The notes: generated by a model not told the origin, from the letters alone. Numbered from the stretch's first letter, positions 18,446 to 27,189 are shown. The stretch is DNA of 64,000 nucleotides from Paenirhodobacter ferrireducens (GCF_004022265.1 NZ_SAVB01000001.1:1-64000), one strand, 5' to 3'. Program-made: numbers and translations.

Positions 18446-19710
18446 TGCTGCGTTTCATCTTCGCCGACCTGCGCCGGCTGTGGCCGGGGGCGGTCGTGGT
18501 GGTGGTGCTGGTGGCGCTGGCCGTCGCACTTGGCGCGACCGTCACGCTGCAGGAGCGCGCGCTGCGCCTTGGCAGCGCGCGGGCCTCCGACAAGTTCGAT
18601 CTGGTGATCGGCGCGCCGGGCAGCGAGACCCAGCTCGTGCTCTCCACCGTCTTCCTGCAGCCGGCGGCGCTGCCTCTGATGCACGGCGATATCCTGCAGC
18701 GGCTGAATGCCGATCCGCGTGTCGCCTGGGCCGCGCCGGTGGGCTTTGGCGATTCCTTCGATGGCTACCCGATCGTCGGCACCTCGCGCGCGCTGCTTCG
18801 CGACACTGCATCGGGGGTTTCGCTCGGGCGGATTTTCGCGGCCGAGGGCGAGGCCGTCGTCGGCGCGGCGGTGCCGCTTGCTCCCGGTGCGCATGTCGCC
18901 TCGATGCATGGCGAGGCCGATACCGGAGGGCAGATGCACGAGGGGGTGGGGTATCGCGTCGTCGGCCGGCTCGCGCCCACCGGAACGCCTTGGGATCGTG
19001 CGATCCTGGTGCCGATCCAGGCGGTCTGGCATGTGCATGACCTTGACGCCGGGCAGGATGGGGCGGCGGCGCAGGGGCACGATCAGGCTCCGGGCGGGGT
19101 GGCGGATCACGATCCTGCAGATGGTCTCTTCGAGCTCGATGCGCCGCTCGACGAGACCTGGGGCGAGATCCCGCCCGGCCTGCCCGCGATCCTGGTCAAA
19201 CCGAAGAGCATCGCCGATGCTTATGCGCTGCGCCGCGAATACCGGCTGCGGCCGGACACCGTCGGGGTGTTTCCCGCCGAGGTGCTGACCGGTCTTTACG
19301 CGATGATGGGGGATGCGCGCAGCGTGCTCTCGGCGATCGCGGTCGGCACGCAGGCGCTGGTTGCGGCGGCGCTGCTGCTCGTCGCGGTGATCCATGTCGG
19401 CCAGCGGCGGCGCCAGATCGGCGCCTTGCGCGCGCTCGGGGCGCCGCGCTGGGCGATCTTCGGGATCGTCTGGGGCGAGCTGTCGGTGCTGCTTCTGGCG
19501 GGGGCGGTGATCGGTCTCGGGCTGGGATACCTGGCGGCCAGTCTGATGGCGCAGGCCTTCAGCGCCCGACAGGGGTTCCCCTTGCCGGTGGAGTTCAGCC
19601 GCGACGATCTGGGCGGGCTTGCGCTGCTCGGTGCGGCAAGCGTGCTGATCCCGCTGATCCCGGCCGCGCTGGTCTGGCGGCAGCCGCCGCTTGCCGCGAT
19701 GCGGAGCTGA
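18445..19710 (+). CDS. FtsX-like ABC permease with a His-rich periplasmic loop
   Basis: The 421-residue permease has one N-terminal membrane helix (about 14-34), a large periplasmic domain and three C-terminal helices (about 303-325, 348-380, 385-412), the MacB/FtsX topology. The outer domain carries a His/Asp-rich patch: H150, H155, H165, VWHVHDLD (H196, H198), GHD (H212) and DHD (H222). This suggests metal contact. With the ATPase and the Cys-pair Tat protein it may be a zinc-handling ABC system, next to zinc-dependent PhoA. The substrate is inferred only; lipoprotein or peptide transport is the alternative. Confidence 0.8.
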   Translation: MLRFIFADLRRLWPGAVVVVVLVALAVALGATVTLQERALRLGSARASDKFDLVIGAPGSETQLVLSTVFLQPAALPLMHGDILQRLNADPRVAWAAPVGFGDSFDGYPIVGTSRALLRDTASGVSLGRIFAAEGEAVVGAAVPLAPGAHVASMHGEADTGGQMHEGVGYRVVGRLAPTGTPWDRAILVPIQAVWHVHDLDAGQDGAAAQGHDQAPGGVADHDPADGLFELDAPLDETWGEIPPGLPAILVKPKSIADAYALRREYRLRPDTVGVFPAEVLTGLYAMMGDARSVLSAIAVGTQALVAAALLLVAVIHVGQRRRQIGALRALGAPRWAIFGIVWGELSVLLLAGAVIGLGLGYLAASLMAQAFSARQGFPLPVEFSRDDLGGLALLGAASVLIPLIPAALVWRQPPLAAMRS

Positions 19711-19789
19711 ACGGTGCGGCGCCGATTGAGCTGCTGCCGGGGTCGTGGACACGAAGATAAGATCGTGACCAAGGCGCTGGAGAGCGGAT

Positions 19790-19912
19790 ATGAGGAGACG
19801 GAAGTTCAGCCGCGAGTTCAAGATCGAGGCGGTGAAGCTGCTGACCGAACGGGGTGTTTCGGTCTCGCAGGCGTGCCGGGATTCCACGGCATCAAGTGCG
19901 GCGTGTAATTAA
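19790..19912 (+). pseudogene. transposase OrfA remnant (IS3 type)
   Basis: MRRRKFSREFKIEAVKLLTE followed by RGVSVSQACRD is the start of an IS3-type OrfA. After 31 residues the sequence changes to DSTASSAACN and stops. The rest of the element is absent, so this is a solo 5' end joined to unrelated DNA. Confidence 0.7.
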
Positions 19913-20080
19913 GTGTGTTCATCTGCCGCTGATCCCGGCGGCAGGGATGGGCGGAGCCAACAGCCCGAGCACATAGACACGATGCAATAAATTTGCGCGG
20001 GAATGATCCCCGTGTCTCAGTGGCCTGAACGTCTCGCACCAACGCAAACGCGCTGGAGGCTCCCCATGTCGGACCGCGCG
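19913..20080. other. junction DNA without a gene
   Basis: The stretch has lower-GC patches (GCAATAAATTTGCGC) and no ORF with start signals. It joins the IS3 remnant to the 3' end of the NagZ-like gene. It may hold the end of another mobile element, but no inverted repeat was found. Confidence 0.35.
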
Positions 20081-21280
20081 TCAGGCCCTGTCCTGCCAGG
20101 CCTGCCGGCGAATCGCACGCACACGCGCGACCGCCGCGGTGATCTGCGCTTCGGTCAGTACCCCTTGGGCGATGGCCTTGCGAACCCAGCGCACCGCGCG
20201 GTCTGGCAGCAAGGGGTCGTAGCCAAACAGGTTCTTGATCATAATCAGATCATTTCCGGCGGCGAGCGCCTGCACGACGGCCTCCCTCCGGCTCATAAGA
20301 TGTCGGATGGCGTCCATATCGACATCATCCGTCATCACGACCCCCCGGTATCCGAGCTTCTGCCGCAGAAGATCTGTCACGATAGGGGCCGAGACAGTGG
20401 CCGGCCGGCCGTCAGGAGCCAAGTGTTCAAGACATAAATGGCCCGTCATCACTATGGCGGGGACGTGGGGCGAGACGAACAGTCGCGAGAAAGGCTCCAG
20501 TTCCGCCTCGGTCCAACGCGCGGAAATGTCGACGACCCCGCTATGGCTGTCACTCGTCGAGCGGCCATGGCCGGGAAAATGCTTGGCCGCGCAAAGAATA
20601 CCGGCGCTGGCAAAGCCGCTGGCAAAGGATTCGGCATAGGCGGCGATGCGTTCGGGATCGGTGCCATAGGAGCGCTTCGGCCTGCCGATCACCGGATTTT
20701 CCGGATCGTCGACATCCAGAACGGGACCAAGATTGATGTTGAAACCGAGTGCCGCGAGCTCCCGCCCCGCCTTGGCGTAAAGCTGGCGGGCCTCCGTCGG
20801 CGACAGCGTTTCCGCGACCGTCCGGGCGGCGGGAAGCCGTCTGACGCCGTGCGCCGGGGTCAGTCGCTGAACCACGCCGCCTTCATGATCAATGGCGATC
20901 AGCGGCTGATTATCGCCGGCGCGGAACAGGCGTATCAGATCGGCCAACTCATCGATCGTGCCAATGTTCTGAGTGACAAAGAACACCCCGCCAACCTGGC
21001 CGCGCTGGACCTGCCGGGCCAGGAGCCGCGCCGACGGGGACCGGGCATTCGCCCCATAGAACCCCACGACGAGCAGTTCTGCAACCGCAGCTGCAAGCTC
21101 GTCGCGCGGTCGGAACAGGCCGAACCAGGCGGCGGGATAGTCGAGCATGCCGCGTCCGAAGCCCCGAACCGCACGAACGGCGCGCCAGAGCCGTCGCAAG
21201 CTTGTGCGAGGGGCGCCGATTGCGCGGTTCGTCGTCTTGTGCAGTTGCTTCATGGCAGTGGCGATGCGGCGGGCTGCCAT
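20081..21280 (-). CDS. GH3 beta-N-acetylhexosaminidase, NagZ type
   Basis: The 399-residue protein has the NagZ signatures: LIAIDHEGGVVQRL (131-140), KHFPGHG (233-239) followed by the catalytic Asp/His pair DSH (244-246), and the nucleophile region VVMTDDVDMDAI (about 315-324). NagZ removes N-acetylglucosamine from muropeptides. Unlike cytosolic NagZ it has a 60-residue Arg-rich N-terminus; no clear signal peptide is seen. It starts 50 bases after the MurC-NRPS fusion on the same strand, so it is probably the third gene of that operon and may process the product or its peptidoglycan target. ATG 21253 is an alternative start. Confidence 0.85.
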   Translation of the reverse strand: MAARRIATAMKQLHKTTNRAIGAPRTSLRRLWRAVRAVRGFGRGMLDYPAAWFGLFRPRDELAAAVAELLVVGFYGANARSPSARLLARQVQRGQVGGVFFVTQNIGTIDELADLIRLFRAGDNQPLIAIDHEGGVVQRLTPAHGVRRLPAARTVAETLSPTEARQLYAKAGRELAALGFNINLGPVLDVDDPENPVIGRPKRSYGTDPERIAAYAESFASGFASAGILCAAKHFPGHGRSTSDSHSGVVDISARWTEAELEPFSRLFVSPHVPAIVMTGHLCLEHLAPDGRPATVSAPIVTDLLRQKLGYRGVVMTDDVDMDAIRHLMSRREAVVQALAAGNDLIMIKNLFGYDPLLPDRAVRWVRKAIAQGVLTEAQITAAVARVRAIRRQAWQDRA

Positions 21281-21329
21281 GATCAGACCGGATGAACGCA
21301 AACTTGCGCCTGTGTCAGGTGATGTGGCT

Positions 21330-24300
21330 TCACAACGCCCCTCCTCCGTTATGATGGCGGTCGATGTGGCGGAGGACCGTCGCGGCGAGGGCCTCGACAT
21401 TCCCCGGCCTGAAATAATGCCCATGCGCCCCGGGGATGATCTCGACATCATGGCCCGCAGGATAGGCGGTGCGGAATAACTGTTCCGGCGCAGCGATATG
21501 CCCATAGGGATTGAGATAGCTGCCCGCGCCGAAGAGAAGCAGGGTCGTGCCCGGATAATGGAAAAAGCGGCCCTGCTCCATGAGGATGGTTAGGGCGACA
21601 GTGCGGCCCTGACGCATCAGCTCCAGCCCGGCTTCGCGCATCACCAGTCCCCCCTGACAATTCCCGCCAAGGAACAGCGGGCCGGTCGGGGCGATGGACG
21701 TTATCTCGTCGGCATAGAGCCGGCCGAGCGCCGCCAGAGTTTCGGCCGTGTATTCGACGGCAAGATGTCCCGAGCGCATGCCGAACAGCGAGACCGCATC
21801 GTCCAGACACTCGCTCAGCCGTGCAAGCTCCTGTCCGGACTGGAAGCACCAGAAAAGCTTCGGAAGCGGCCGCTCTGCGCTCAGGCTCCGCACCAGTCCG
21901 GCCTTGCCAAGGCGCTGGCCGGGCCATGTCGCGAGATGGGGCAGGATCTTCGCGTTCAGCGCCTCCCCGATGTCGGGCGCGGTGGGGACATTCGGGGCCT
22001 TGAGACGGGCATCCACCATCAGGGCCAGAACCTCGACGGTGTCGAAACCCGCTTCGAGCCCGGTATCGAGCGTGATGCCGAAAGCCTCCTCGATCGCGAA
22101 CAGGAGGTTCGCCATCGTCAGAGAGTCGATCCCCGCATCGCGCAGGCTGTCCCGTGTGCCGGCGACGACACTGCCCCCGGCTTCCTTATCGATCAGCGCC
22201 ATGAGCTTCGCCTCGGTCGCGGTGCCGGTGGTGTGGGCATTGGGCGGCCGCGTCAGGTGGGGCGGGACCGGCAGCGCGCGGCGGTCACGCTTGCCATTGG
22301 CATTGCGCGGAATCTCGGGAACGGGAAGGAAGACTGAGGGCACCATGTAGGACGGCAGCTGCTGTCGCAGCCGGGCGCGCAGATCGACCGGATCGGGCGC
22401 GGGCACGTCGGGCATCATCACCACATGGGCGATCAGACGATCTGAGGAATGAGGAGAGGAGGCGAGCGAGACGGCCGCGTCGCTGACGCCGGGCAGGCTG
22501 CACAGGGCTGCCTCGACCTCGCCTGGCTCGATGCGGTAACCGTTGACCTTCAGCTGGCTGTCCATGCGTCCCAGACAGATGAACGCGCCGTCGGCACCGG
22601 CTTTTGCCCGGTCTCCGGTCCGATAGATGCGGGTGGGGCCCCGGCCGGGGAGGTCGACCACCGGGAAGCGCTGCGCGGTCAGCTCGGGCTGGTGGCGATA
22701 GCCCCGGGCCAGTCCGGACCCGAACAGGCAAAGCTCTCCCTCCTGTCCCGGTGCGACAAGCCGGAGGGTCTCGTCCATCAGACACGCCCCCATGTTGTCG
22801 AAGGGCCGCCCGATGGTGACCGGGCTGCCGGGCGTGCACGGGGCGAACAGCGCCTCGACCGTGGCTTCCGTCGGCCCATAGGCGTTGATGAAGCTGCGGC
22901 CCTTGCCCCAGCGTTCGACCAGCGCGGGCGAGCAGGCTTCGCCCGCCACGATCACATGGGTCAGATGCGGATGTTCTGCCGGCGGAATGATCGCCAGCGC
23001 CGAGGGCGTCAGCGACAGATGCGTCAGCCGGGCCTGCGCGATGAAGCGACCGACGGGCGGGCCGGGGACCGCCTGCAAATCGGTCGGATAGACAAGGCAG
23101 GCCCCGGCGGCCAGCGTCACGGCCAGATCCCCCACTGAGACATCGAAGCCGAATCCACTGATCTGCGAGACGCGCGCGCCGGGGGTAATCTGGAAGTGCC
23201 GCGACGCCGCGACCGCGTAATTGGCAAGCGCGCCGCGCGGGATCTCGACCGCCTTGGGCTGTCCGGTCGTGCCGGAGGTGAAGATCATATAGGCCAGCGC
23301 ATCCGCGGCGCTGTCCGCCGCGTGCCACCGGGGGGCAGGCCTGCCGTCAGGATCCGGCAACTGGCCGCAATTGACGAAACTGAGGCCAATGTCCGGCAAG
23401 GCAGGGCTTGCGGCATTCACGACGACCGTCCGCACGCCTGCGGTCTCCAGCATGTAGCGCAACCGTTCCTCCGGCAGAGCCGGGTCGAGCGGGACGAAGA
23501 TGCCGCCAAGCCGGAGAATGGCGAGGAATGCGCTCACCCGGTCGACCGTCCGGCCAAGACACACGCCCACGCTGTCGCCGGCGCTGACGCCGGCTGCGGC
23601 CAGGGCTGAAGCGAGATCATCGGTTCTGAGGACAAGATCCGCGTAGCTGAGACGGCGATGCCCCATTTCAACGGCGGGCGCCGTTGGCTGCCGGTCGGCG
23701 TGCCCGGCGACAAGGGACAGCAGATCGGGCGGCAACGGCCGGCTCTCTCCGATCAGGACGCTTGGCGTGGGGGCTGGTGGAGGCGGGCGCGCGGCCGGGT
23801 GCGACAGCGTCTCGGCAAGACGTGGGGCGAGGGCCGCGCCGCTGGCTCCGGCCATGACGACCACCGTGTCGTCGTCTCGCAGATCGTCCTGCAACCGCAG
23901 CAGCAGCTCTGACACGTCCGGGACGTGTTGGCACGAAAGCCCCGCGGCCCGGCAGGCATCGGCCAGCGCAGCATCTCCGTCCCCCGCCTGCACGCTCTCG
24001 CCGAGCGCCGCCACCGGCAGGATGAAGCTGCGGTCCGCCGCCGCCAGAGCCTGCGCGAAGCGCGCGGCCATGCGCGTGACCCGGCTGTGCAGCTGCGGCT
24101 CGAGGACCGCGATCAGCCGTCCCTGCGTCGTCTCGCGCAGGACGGCCAGCGCGGCCGCGATCTCGGTCGGGTGATGGGCGAAGTCGTCGAAGACGCGCGG
24201 CCGGCCTTCCGGAGATACGCGCTGCAACCGCCGCGCGATCCCGCGGAATGCGGCCAGGGCGCCGGCTGTGGTCTGAAAGTCGATGCCAAGGGTCATCGCC

Positions 24301-25160
24301 ATCCCCAGAGCGGCCATCGCATTGAGCAGGTTGTGGCGCCCCGGAACCGCCAGGCTCAGCGTGCCCAGTGCGTTTCCGTGCAGGAAGACGGTGGTCCCCT
24401 GCGACCCGTCGGGCACCGCCCGCAACGCATTCCCGTCGCCAAAGCCATATGTCAGGGCCGCACAGCGTGCTTGACCCAGGGCATCGACGACCGCCGGGTC
24501 GTCGCCGCAGACCACCGCCCGCCCCTCGGGCGGCAGCCGCGACAGGAAGTCCGCGAAGGCGCGCCGCACCCCGGTCAACCCGCCATAGTGATCGGCGTGA
24601 TCGTCATCGAGGTTGGTCAGAATGGCATATGTCGGTTGCCACTGCGCCAGAGCGCCATGGGCTTCGCAGGCTTCGGTCACGAAAGGCGCGCCGGGCGCAC
24701 CCAGCCGTGCGGGGGCAATGTCGGGATCGGCAAAGGACGCCCCCAACATATAACCGAAATCGTCTGGTCCCGCAGCGTGCAGGATCTCGACGAGCATCGC
24801 TGTCACCGTCGATTTGCCATGGCTGCCCGCCACGCAGATGCTGCGACGCCCCGAGATCAGCTCGGCCAGCATCCGGGCGCGGGTCTTGACGGGAATGCCA
24901 TCGCGCCGCGCCGCGCGCCGTTCCACATGGGTCTCGGGGATGGCCGGACTTGCCACGACACAATCCGCAGCCCGCGCAAGGGCCGGATCGGCGCCCGAAA
25001 GGACCGCGATCCCCTGTGCTTCCAGAATGGCAAGACGTGCAGGGGCGCAGAGCGTGTCGCTGCCGGTGACGGGGTGGCCCGCCTGCTTGAGCAGGAGCGC
25101 CAGAGGCAGCATGCCGCTTCCTCCGACCCCGATCAGGTGCAGCCGCGCTGGGTCAGACAT
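21330..25160 (-). CDS. MurC-type Mur ligase fused to an NRPS module (A-T-TE)
   Basis: The single 1276-residue frame has these parts. Mur ligase, about 1-455: LHLIGVGGSGM (7-17), P-loop GSHGKST (112-118), TNLDDDHADHYG, PGRHNLLNAMAALG, DDFAHHPTEI (325-334). Pro-rich linker about 456-476. Adenylation domain about 480-965: IFTSGTTGQPKAVEI, GFDVSVGD, NAYGPTEATV, YRTGDRAK, GRMDSQLKVNGYRIEPGE, NANGKRDR. Carrier domain about 980-1055 with AGIDSLTMANL (Ser1013). Thioesterase about 1095-1276 with GNCQG (Cys1168) and GAHGHYF (His1246). No condensation domain. The Mur part would activate a UDP-muramate carboxylate, the NRPS part an amino acid. Start ATG 25160 overlaps the upstream stop by 8 bases. The combination is unknown to me. 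Confidence 0.92.
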   Translation of the reverse strand: MSDPARLHLIGVGGSGMLPLALLLKQAGHPVTGSDTLCAPARLAILEAQGIAVLSGADPALARAADCVVASPAIPETHVERRAARRDGIPVKTRARMLAELISGRRSICVAGSHGKSTVTAMLVEILHAAGPDDFGYMLGASFADPDIAPARLGAPGAPFVTEACEAHGALAQWQPTYAILTNLDDDHADHYGGLTGVRRAFADFLSRLPPEGRAVVCGDDPAVVDALGQARCAALTYGFGDGNALRAVPDGSQGTTVFLHGNALGTLSLAVPGRHNLLNAMAALGMAMTLGIDFQTTAGALAAFRGIARRLQRVSPEGRPRVFDDFAHHPTEIAAALAVLRETTQGRLIAVLEPQLHSRVTRMAARFAQALAAADRSFILPVAALGESVQAGDGDAALADACRAAGLSCQHVPDVSELLLRLQDDLRDDDTVVVMAGASGAALAPRLAETLSHPAARPPPPAPTPSVLIGESRPLPPDLLSLVAGHADRQPTAPAVEMGHRRLSYADLVLRTDDLASALAAAGVSAGDSVGVCLGRTVDRVSAFLAILRLGGIFVPLDPALPEERLRYMLETAGVRTVVVNAASPALPDIGLSFVNCGQLPDPDGRPAPRWHAADSAADALAYMIFTSGTTGQPKAVEIPRGALANYAVAASRHFQITPGARVSQISGFGFDVSVGDLAVTLAAGACLVYPTDLQAVPGPPVGRFIAQARLTHLSLTPSALAIIPPAEHPHLTHVIVAGEACSPALVERWGKGRSFINAYGPTEATVEALFAPCTPGSPVTIGRPFDNMGACLMDETLRLVAPGQEGELCLFGSGLARGYRHQPELTAQRFPVVDLPGRGPTRIYRTGDRAKAGADGAFICLGRMDSQLKVNGYRIEPGEVEAALCSLPGVSDAAVSLASSPHSSDRLIAHVVMMPDVPAPDPVDLRARLRQQLPSYMVPSVFLPVPEIPRNANGKRDRRALPVPPHLTRPPNAHTTGTATEAKLMALIDKEAGGSVVAGTRDSLRDAGIDSLTMANLLFAIEEAFGITLDTGLEAGFDTVEVLALMVDARLKAPNVPTAPDIGEALNAKILPHLATWPGQRLGKAGLVRSLSAERPLPKLFWCFQSGQELARLSECLDDAVSLFGMRSGHLAVEYTAETLAALGRLYADEITSIAPTGPLFLGGNCQGGLVMREAGLELMRQGRTVALTILMEQGRFFHYPGTTLLLFGAGSYLNPYGHIAAPEQLFRTAYPAGHDVEIIPGAHGHYFRPGNVEALAATVLRHIDRHHNGGGAL

Positions 25161-25716
25161 CGCCCAGATCTCCCTTGAGGGCATACTCACTGATTTTTCC
25201 CAGCTCGGTGAAGATGCGCTGCCGGCCCCGCGCGGTCTGCCACCAGGTTTCCGCAGACAGATCGCCGGGATCGTCCGGGGGCTGAGCAATCAACCGTATA
25301 TCGGCCGGGATATGCCGGCGCAGGGTCATGATCGCGCGGCGCATGTGAAAGGGCTTGGCGCAGACGGCAAGGCTGCGGACCCGGTCCCAGCCCAGCTCCG
25401 TCTCGATCAGGGCTGCACCGAACGCCGCGTTCTCGGCGGTATTGCGGGCGGATTTCTCCAGCAGCAGCGCGCTTTCCGCCACGCCCGAGGCGAGCGCGTG
25501 ATCGCGGTAAAAGGACCATTCGGCCGATCCATCGACGGCAGTGCCTGCGCCCGAGACTAACAGTTTCGGGACCAGCCCCGCCTTGTAGAGAGCAATTGCC
25601 GGGTGGATGCTGCTGATCGTCGGGCTACAGAAAACGAATGCCAGATCCACGGCTTCCGGGCGGCATTTCTTGAACAGGAAGGCGCTGATGGCAGTGCGGC
25701 TGTCATATGTATCCAT
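25153..25716 (-). CDS. DUF218 (YdcF/ElyC/SanA-like) protein
   Basis: The 187-residue protein has DUF218 features: AVDLAFVFCSPTISSIHPAI, LVPKLLVSGAG, an acidic central motif, SARNTAENAAFGAALI (89-104) and AVCAKPFHMRRAIMTLRR (118-134). No signal peptide or membrane segment is present, so it resembles soluble YdcF more than membrane-anchored ElyC. Relatives are linked to cell-envelope precursor metabolism. It has a TTGAGGAAAG ribosome-binding site and is the first gene of the operon, overlapping the MurC-NRPS gene by 8 bases. Its chemistry is unknown. Confidence 0.8.
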   Translation of the reverse strand: MDTYDSRTAISAFLFKKCRPEAVDLAFVFCSPTISSIHPAIALYKAGLVPKLLVSGAGTAVDGSAEWSFYRDHALASGVAESALLLEKSARNTAENAAFGAALIETELGWDRVRSLAVCAKPFHMRRAIMTLRRHIPADIRLIAQPPDDPGDLSAETWWQTARGRQRIFTELGKISEYALKGDLGDV

Positions 25717-25816
25717 ACCGCTTTCCTCAATTTGCGCTCGCTTTTCAAGGGGCTGACTTTAAGCGATATCCACCTCGGGGCAATCGAAAACGGTTTGAGC
25801 ACTTTCTGGAAAAGAG

Positions 25817-26144
25817 TTGCGTGAGGCCATCGAGCTTTATGCCGAAGCTGAGGGATGTCCGAGCCGCCCAAGTTGGCGCAGCATCGAACTGGGCGCTCGG
25901 GAGCGGGCGATGATGCTGGGTGTGTCCGGCGCCGATTGGGACGCTGCGCGCGACAGCTTGGGAGAGACGCGCGCCTCGCTCTGCCTTCTCTTGGCCGACC
26001 GGAATTCCAAACGTACCGGCAAGTTTGGGGTTCGCAATCCCGTCGGGGCTTTCTTTGGGCTCGCCAGAAAGGAAAGCGCGAGGCGTCGCTGTGATGGAAA
26101 CGCTGATCGGTGAGCTGATGCAGTTCGTGCGAGAGAAGGCCTGA
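25817..26144 (+). pseudogene. plasmid replication protein C-terminus (RepC-like), frameshifted
   Basis: One frame reads MMLGVSGADWDAARDSLGET, RASLCLLLADRN and VRNPVGAFFGLARKESA, then shifts near 26085 to RGVAVMETLIGELMQFVREK. The pattern (WDxAxxxLG, then NP-GAFxxLxRK) is that of the C-terminal end of plasmid RepC-type replication initiators. Only the last third of the gene remains. Placed just before mob genes, it points to an integrated and eroded plasmid. Lower GC than the surroundings just upstream supports foreign origin. Confidence 0.5.
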
Positions 26145-26632
26145 TGCAGATATCCGATCAAGCAGGCATTGCGCAGGCTGAGCAAAGAGCAAGGCGACCC
26201 CTGTCATACGCGGACGCTTCTGACCGGGGACCTTGCGAGGGGCGGCAAGCCTCCCCTTCGAACCCCACCGGCGCGGGCGATGCCCCCGCCAAGGAGCGGC
26301 GGAGCGAAACCTTCGTCTTTCGCTGCACCCCGGCCGAAAAGGCCGCGCTTCGAGCCAAGGCTGAAGCGGCGGGCCTGTCGGCGGCTGATTTATTGCTCGA
26401 GGCTCTGAGGTTCACCGAGGCCCGCCGGCGCAAGCCGATCCCCCGTGCCGCGCCAGAGCTGGTGCGGGCGGTCGGGCGGATCGGCGGCAACCTCAACCAG
26501 ATCGCCCGCTGGCTCAACCGGGCCGCGCGTGCCGGCGAGAGCCGCCAGATCGACGCCTTGCAGGTCGCCCGGCAACTGGTTGCCATCGAGCGCCAGCTTG
26601 CCCCGCTGATCGCGGAGGTGGGCCGATGCTGA
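26144..26632 (+). CDS. mobilisation protein MobC-like (relaxosome)
   Basis: The C-terminal 110 residues are MobC-like: ETFVFRCTPAEKAALRAKAE, GLSAADLLLEALRF, then PELVRAVGRIGGNLNQIARW LNRA. This ribbon-helix-helix type protein helps the relaxase open oriT. The first 45 residues are low in sense, so the real start may lie nearer 26280. Its stop overlaps the relaxase start (ATGCTGA), as in intact mob operons. Confidence 0.72.
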   Translation: MQISDQAGIAQAEQRARRPLSYADASDRGPCEGRQASPSNPTGAGDAPAKERRSETFVFRCTPAEKAALRAKAEAAGLSAADLLLEALRFTEARRRKPIPRAAPELVRAVGRIGGNLNQIARWLNRAARAGESRQIDALQVARQLVAIERQLAPLIAEVGRC

Positions 26633-27180
26633 TCAAGTTCTTCCCGAACGGCAAGGGCGCGGGCGCCGGGCCAGTCGGCTATCTCGTCGCGCGCGAGGTG
26701 CTGGCCTATGACGAGAGCCGCGACAAGATCCGGGGCGACGACGGTCGGCCGACGACCGTGATCCGCGACACCTTGTCCGAGGTGCTGCGCGGTGATCCCA
26801 AGCGCACCGAGGCGCTGATCGACACTTGCCCGCATGACTGGAGCTACCGCGCCGGTGTCATCGCGTCACCGGCCGAGGACGCGCCGAGCGAGGCCGGGCA
26901 GCAGGAAGTCATGGATCGCTTTGAGGAGCTGGCCTTTGCGGGGCTCGATCCCGATGGCTACGACATGCTCCGGGTGCGCCACAGCCACGAGGGACGGATC
27001 GAGCTGCATTTCTGCACGCCGCGGATGGAGCTGGAAAGCGGCAAGAGCCTTCAACATCGCGCCGTCCGGCTATGAACGGGCCTTCGACAGCCTGCGCGAC
27101 CTGATGAACAAGACCCACGGCTGGGCCGATCCGATGGACATCGCGCACGCACAGGAGGTGCGGCGGGTGCTTTCACTTTC
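26626..27180 (+). pseudogene. MOB-type relaxase, N-terminal fragment with frameshift
   Basis: MLIKFFPNGKGAGAGPVGYL opens a relaxase of the MobA/MobL kind; YDMLRVRHSHEGRIELHFCT holds the His-rich metal site region (RHSHEGRIELHF). A frameshift near 27050 moves the frame to FNIAPSGYERAFDSLRDLMN, KTHGWADPMDIAHAQEVRR. The match ends near 27175, where integrase sequence begins. Full-length relaxases are several hundred residues longer. Confidence 0.72.
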
Positions 27181-27189
27181 CTTGAAACC

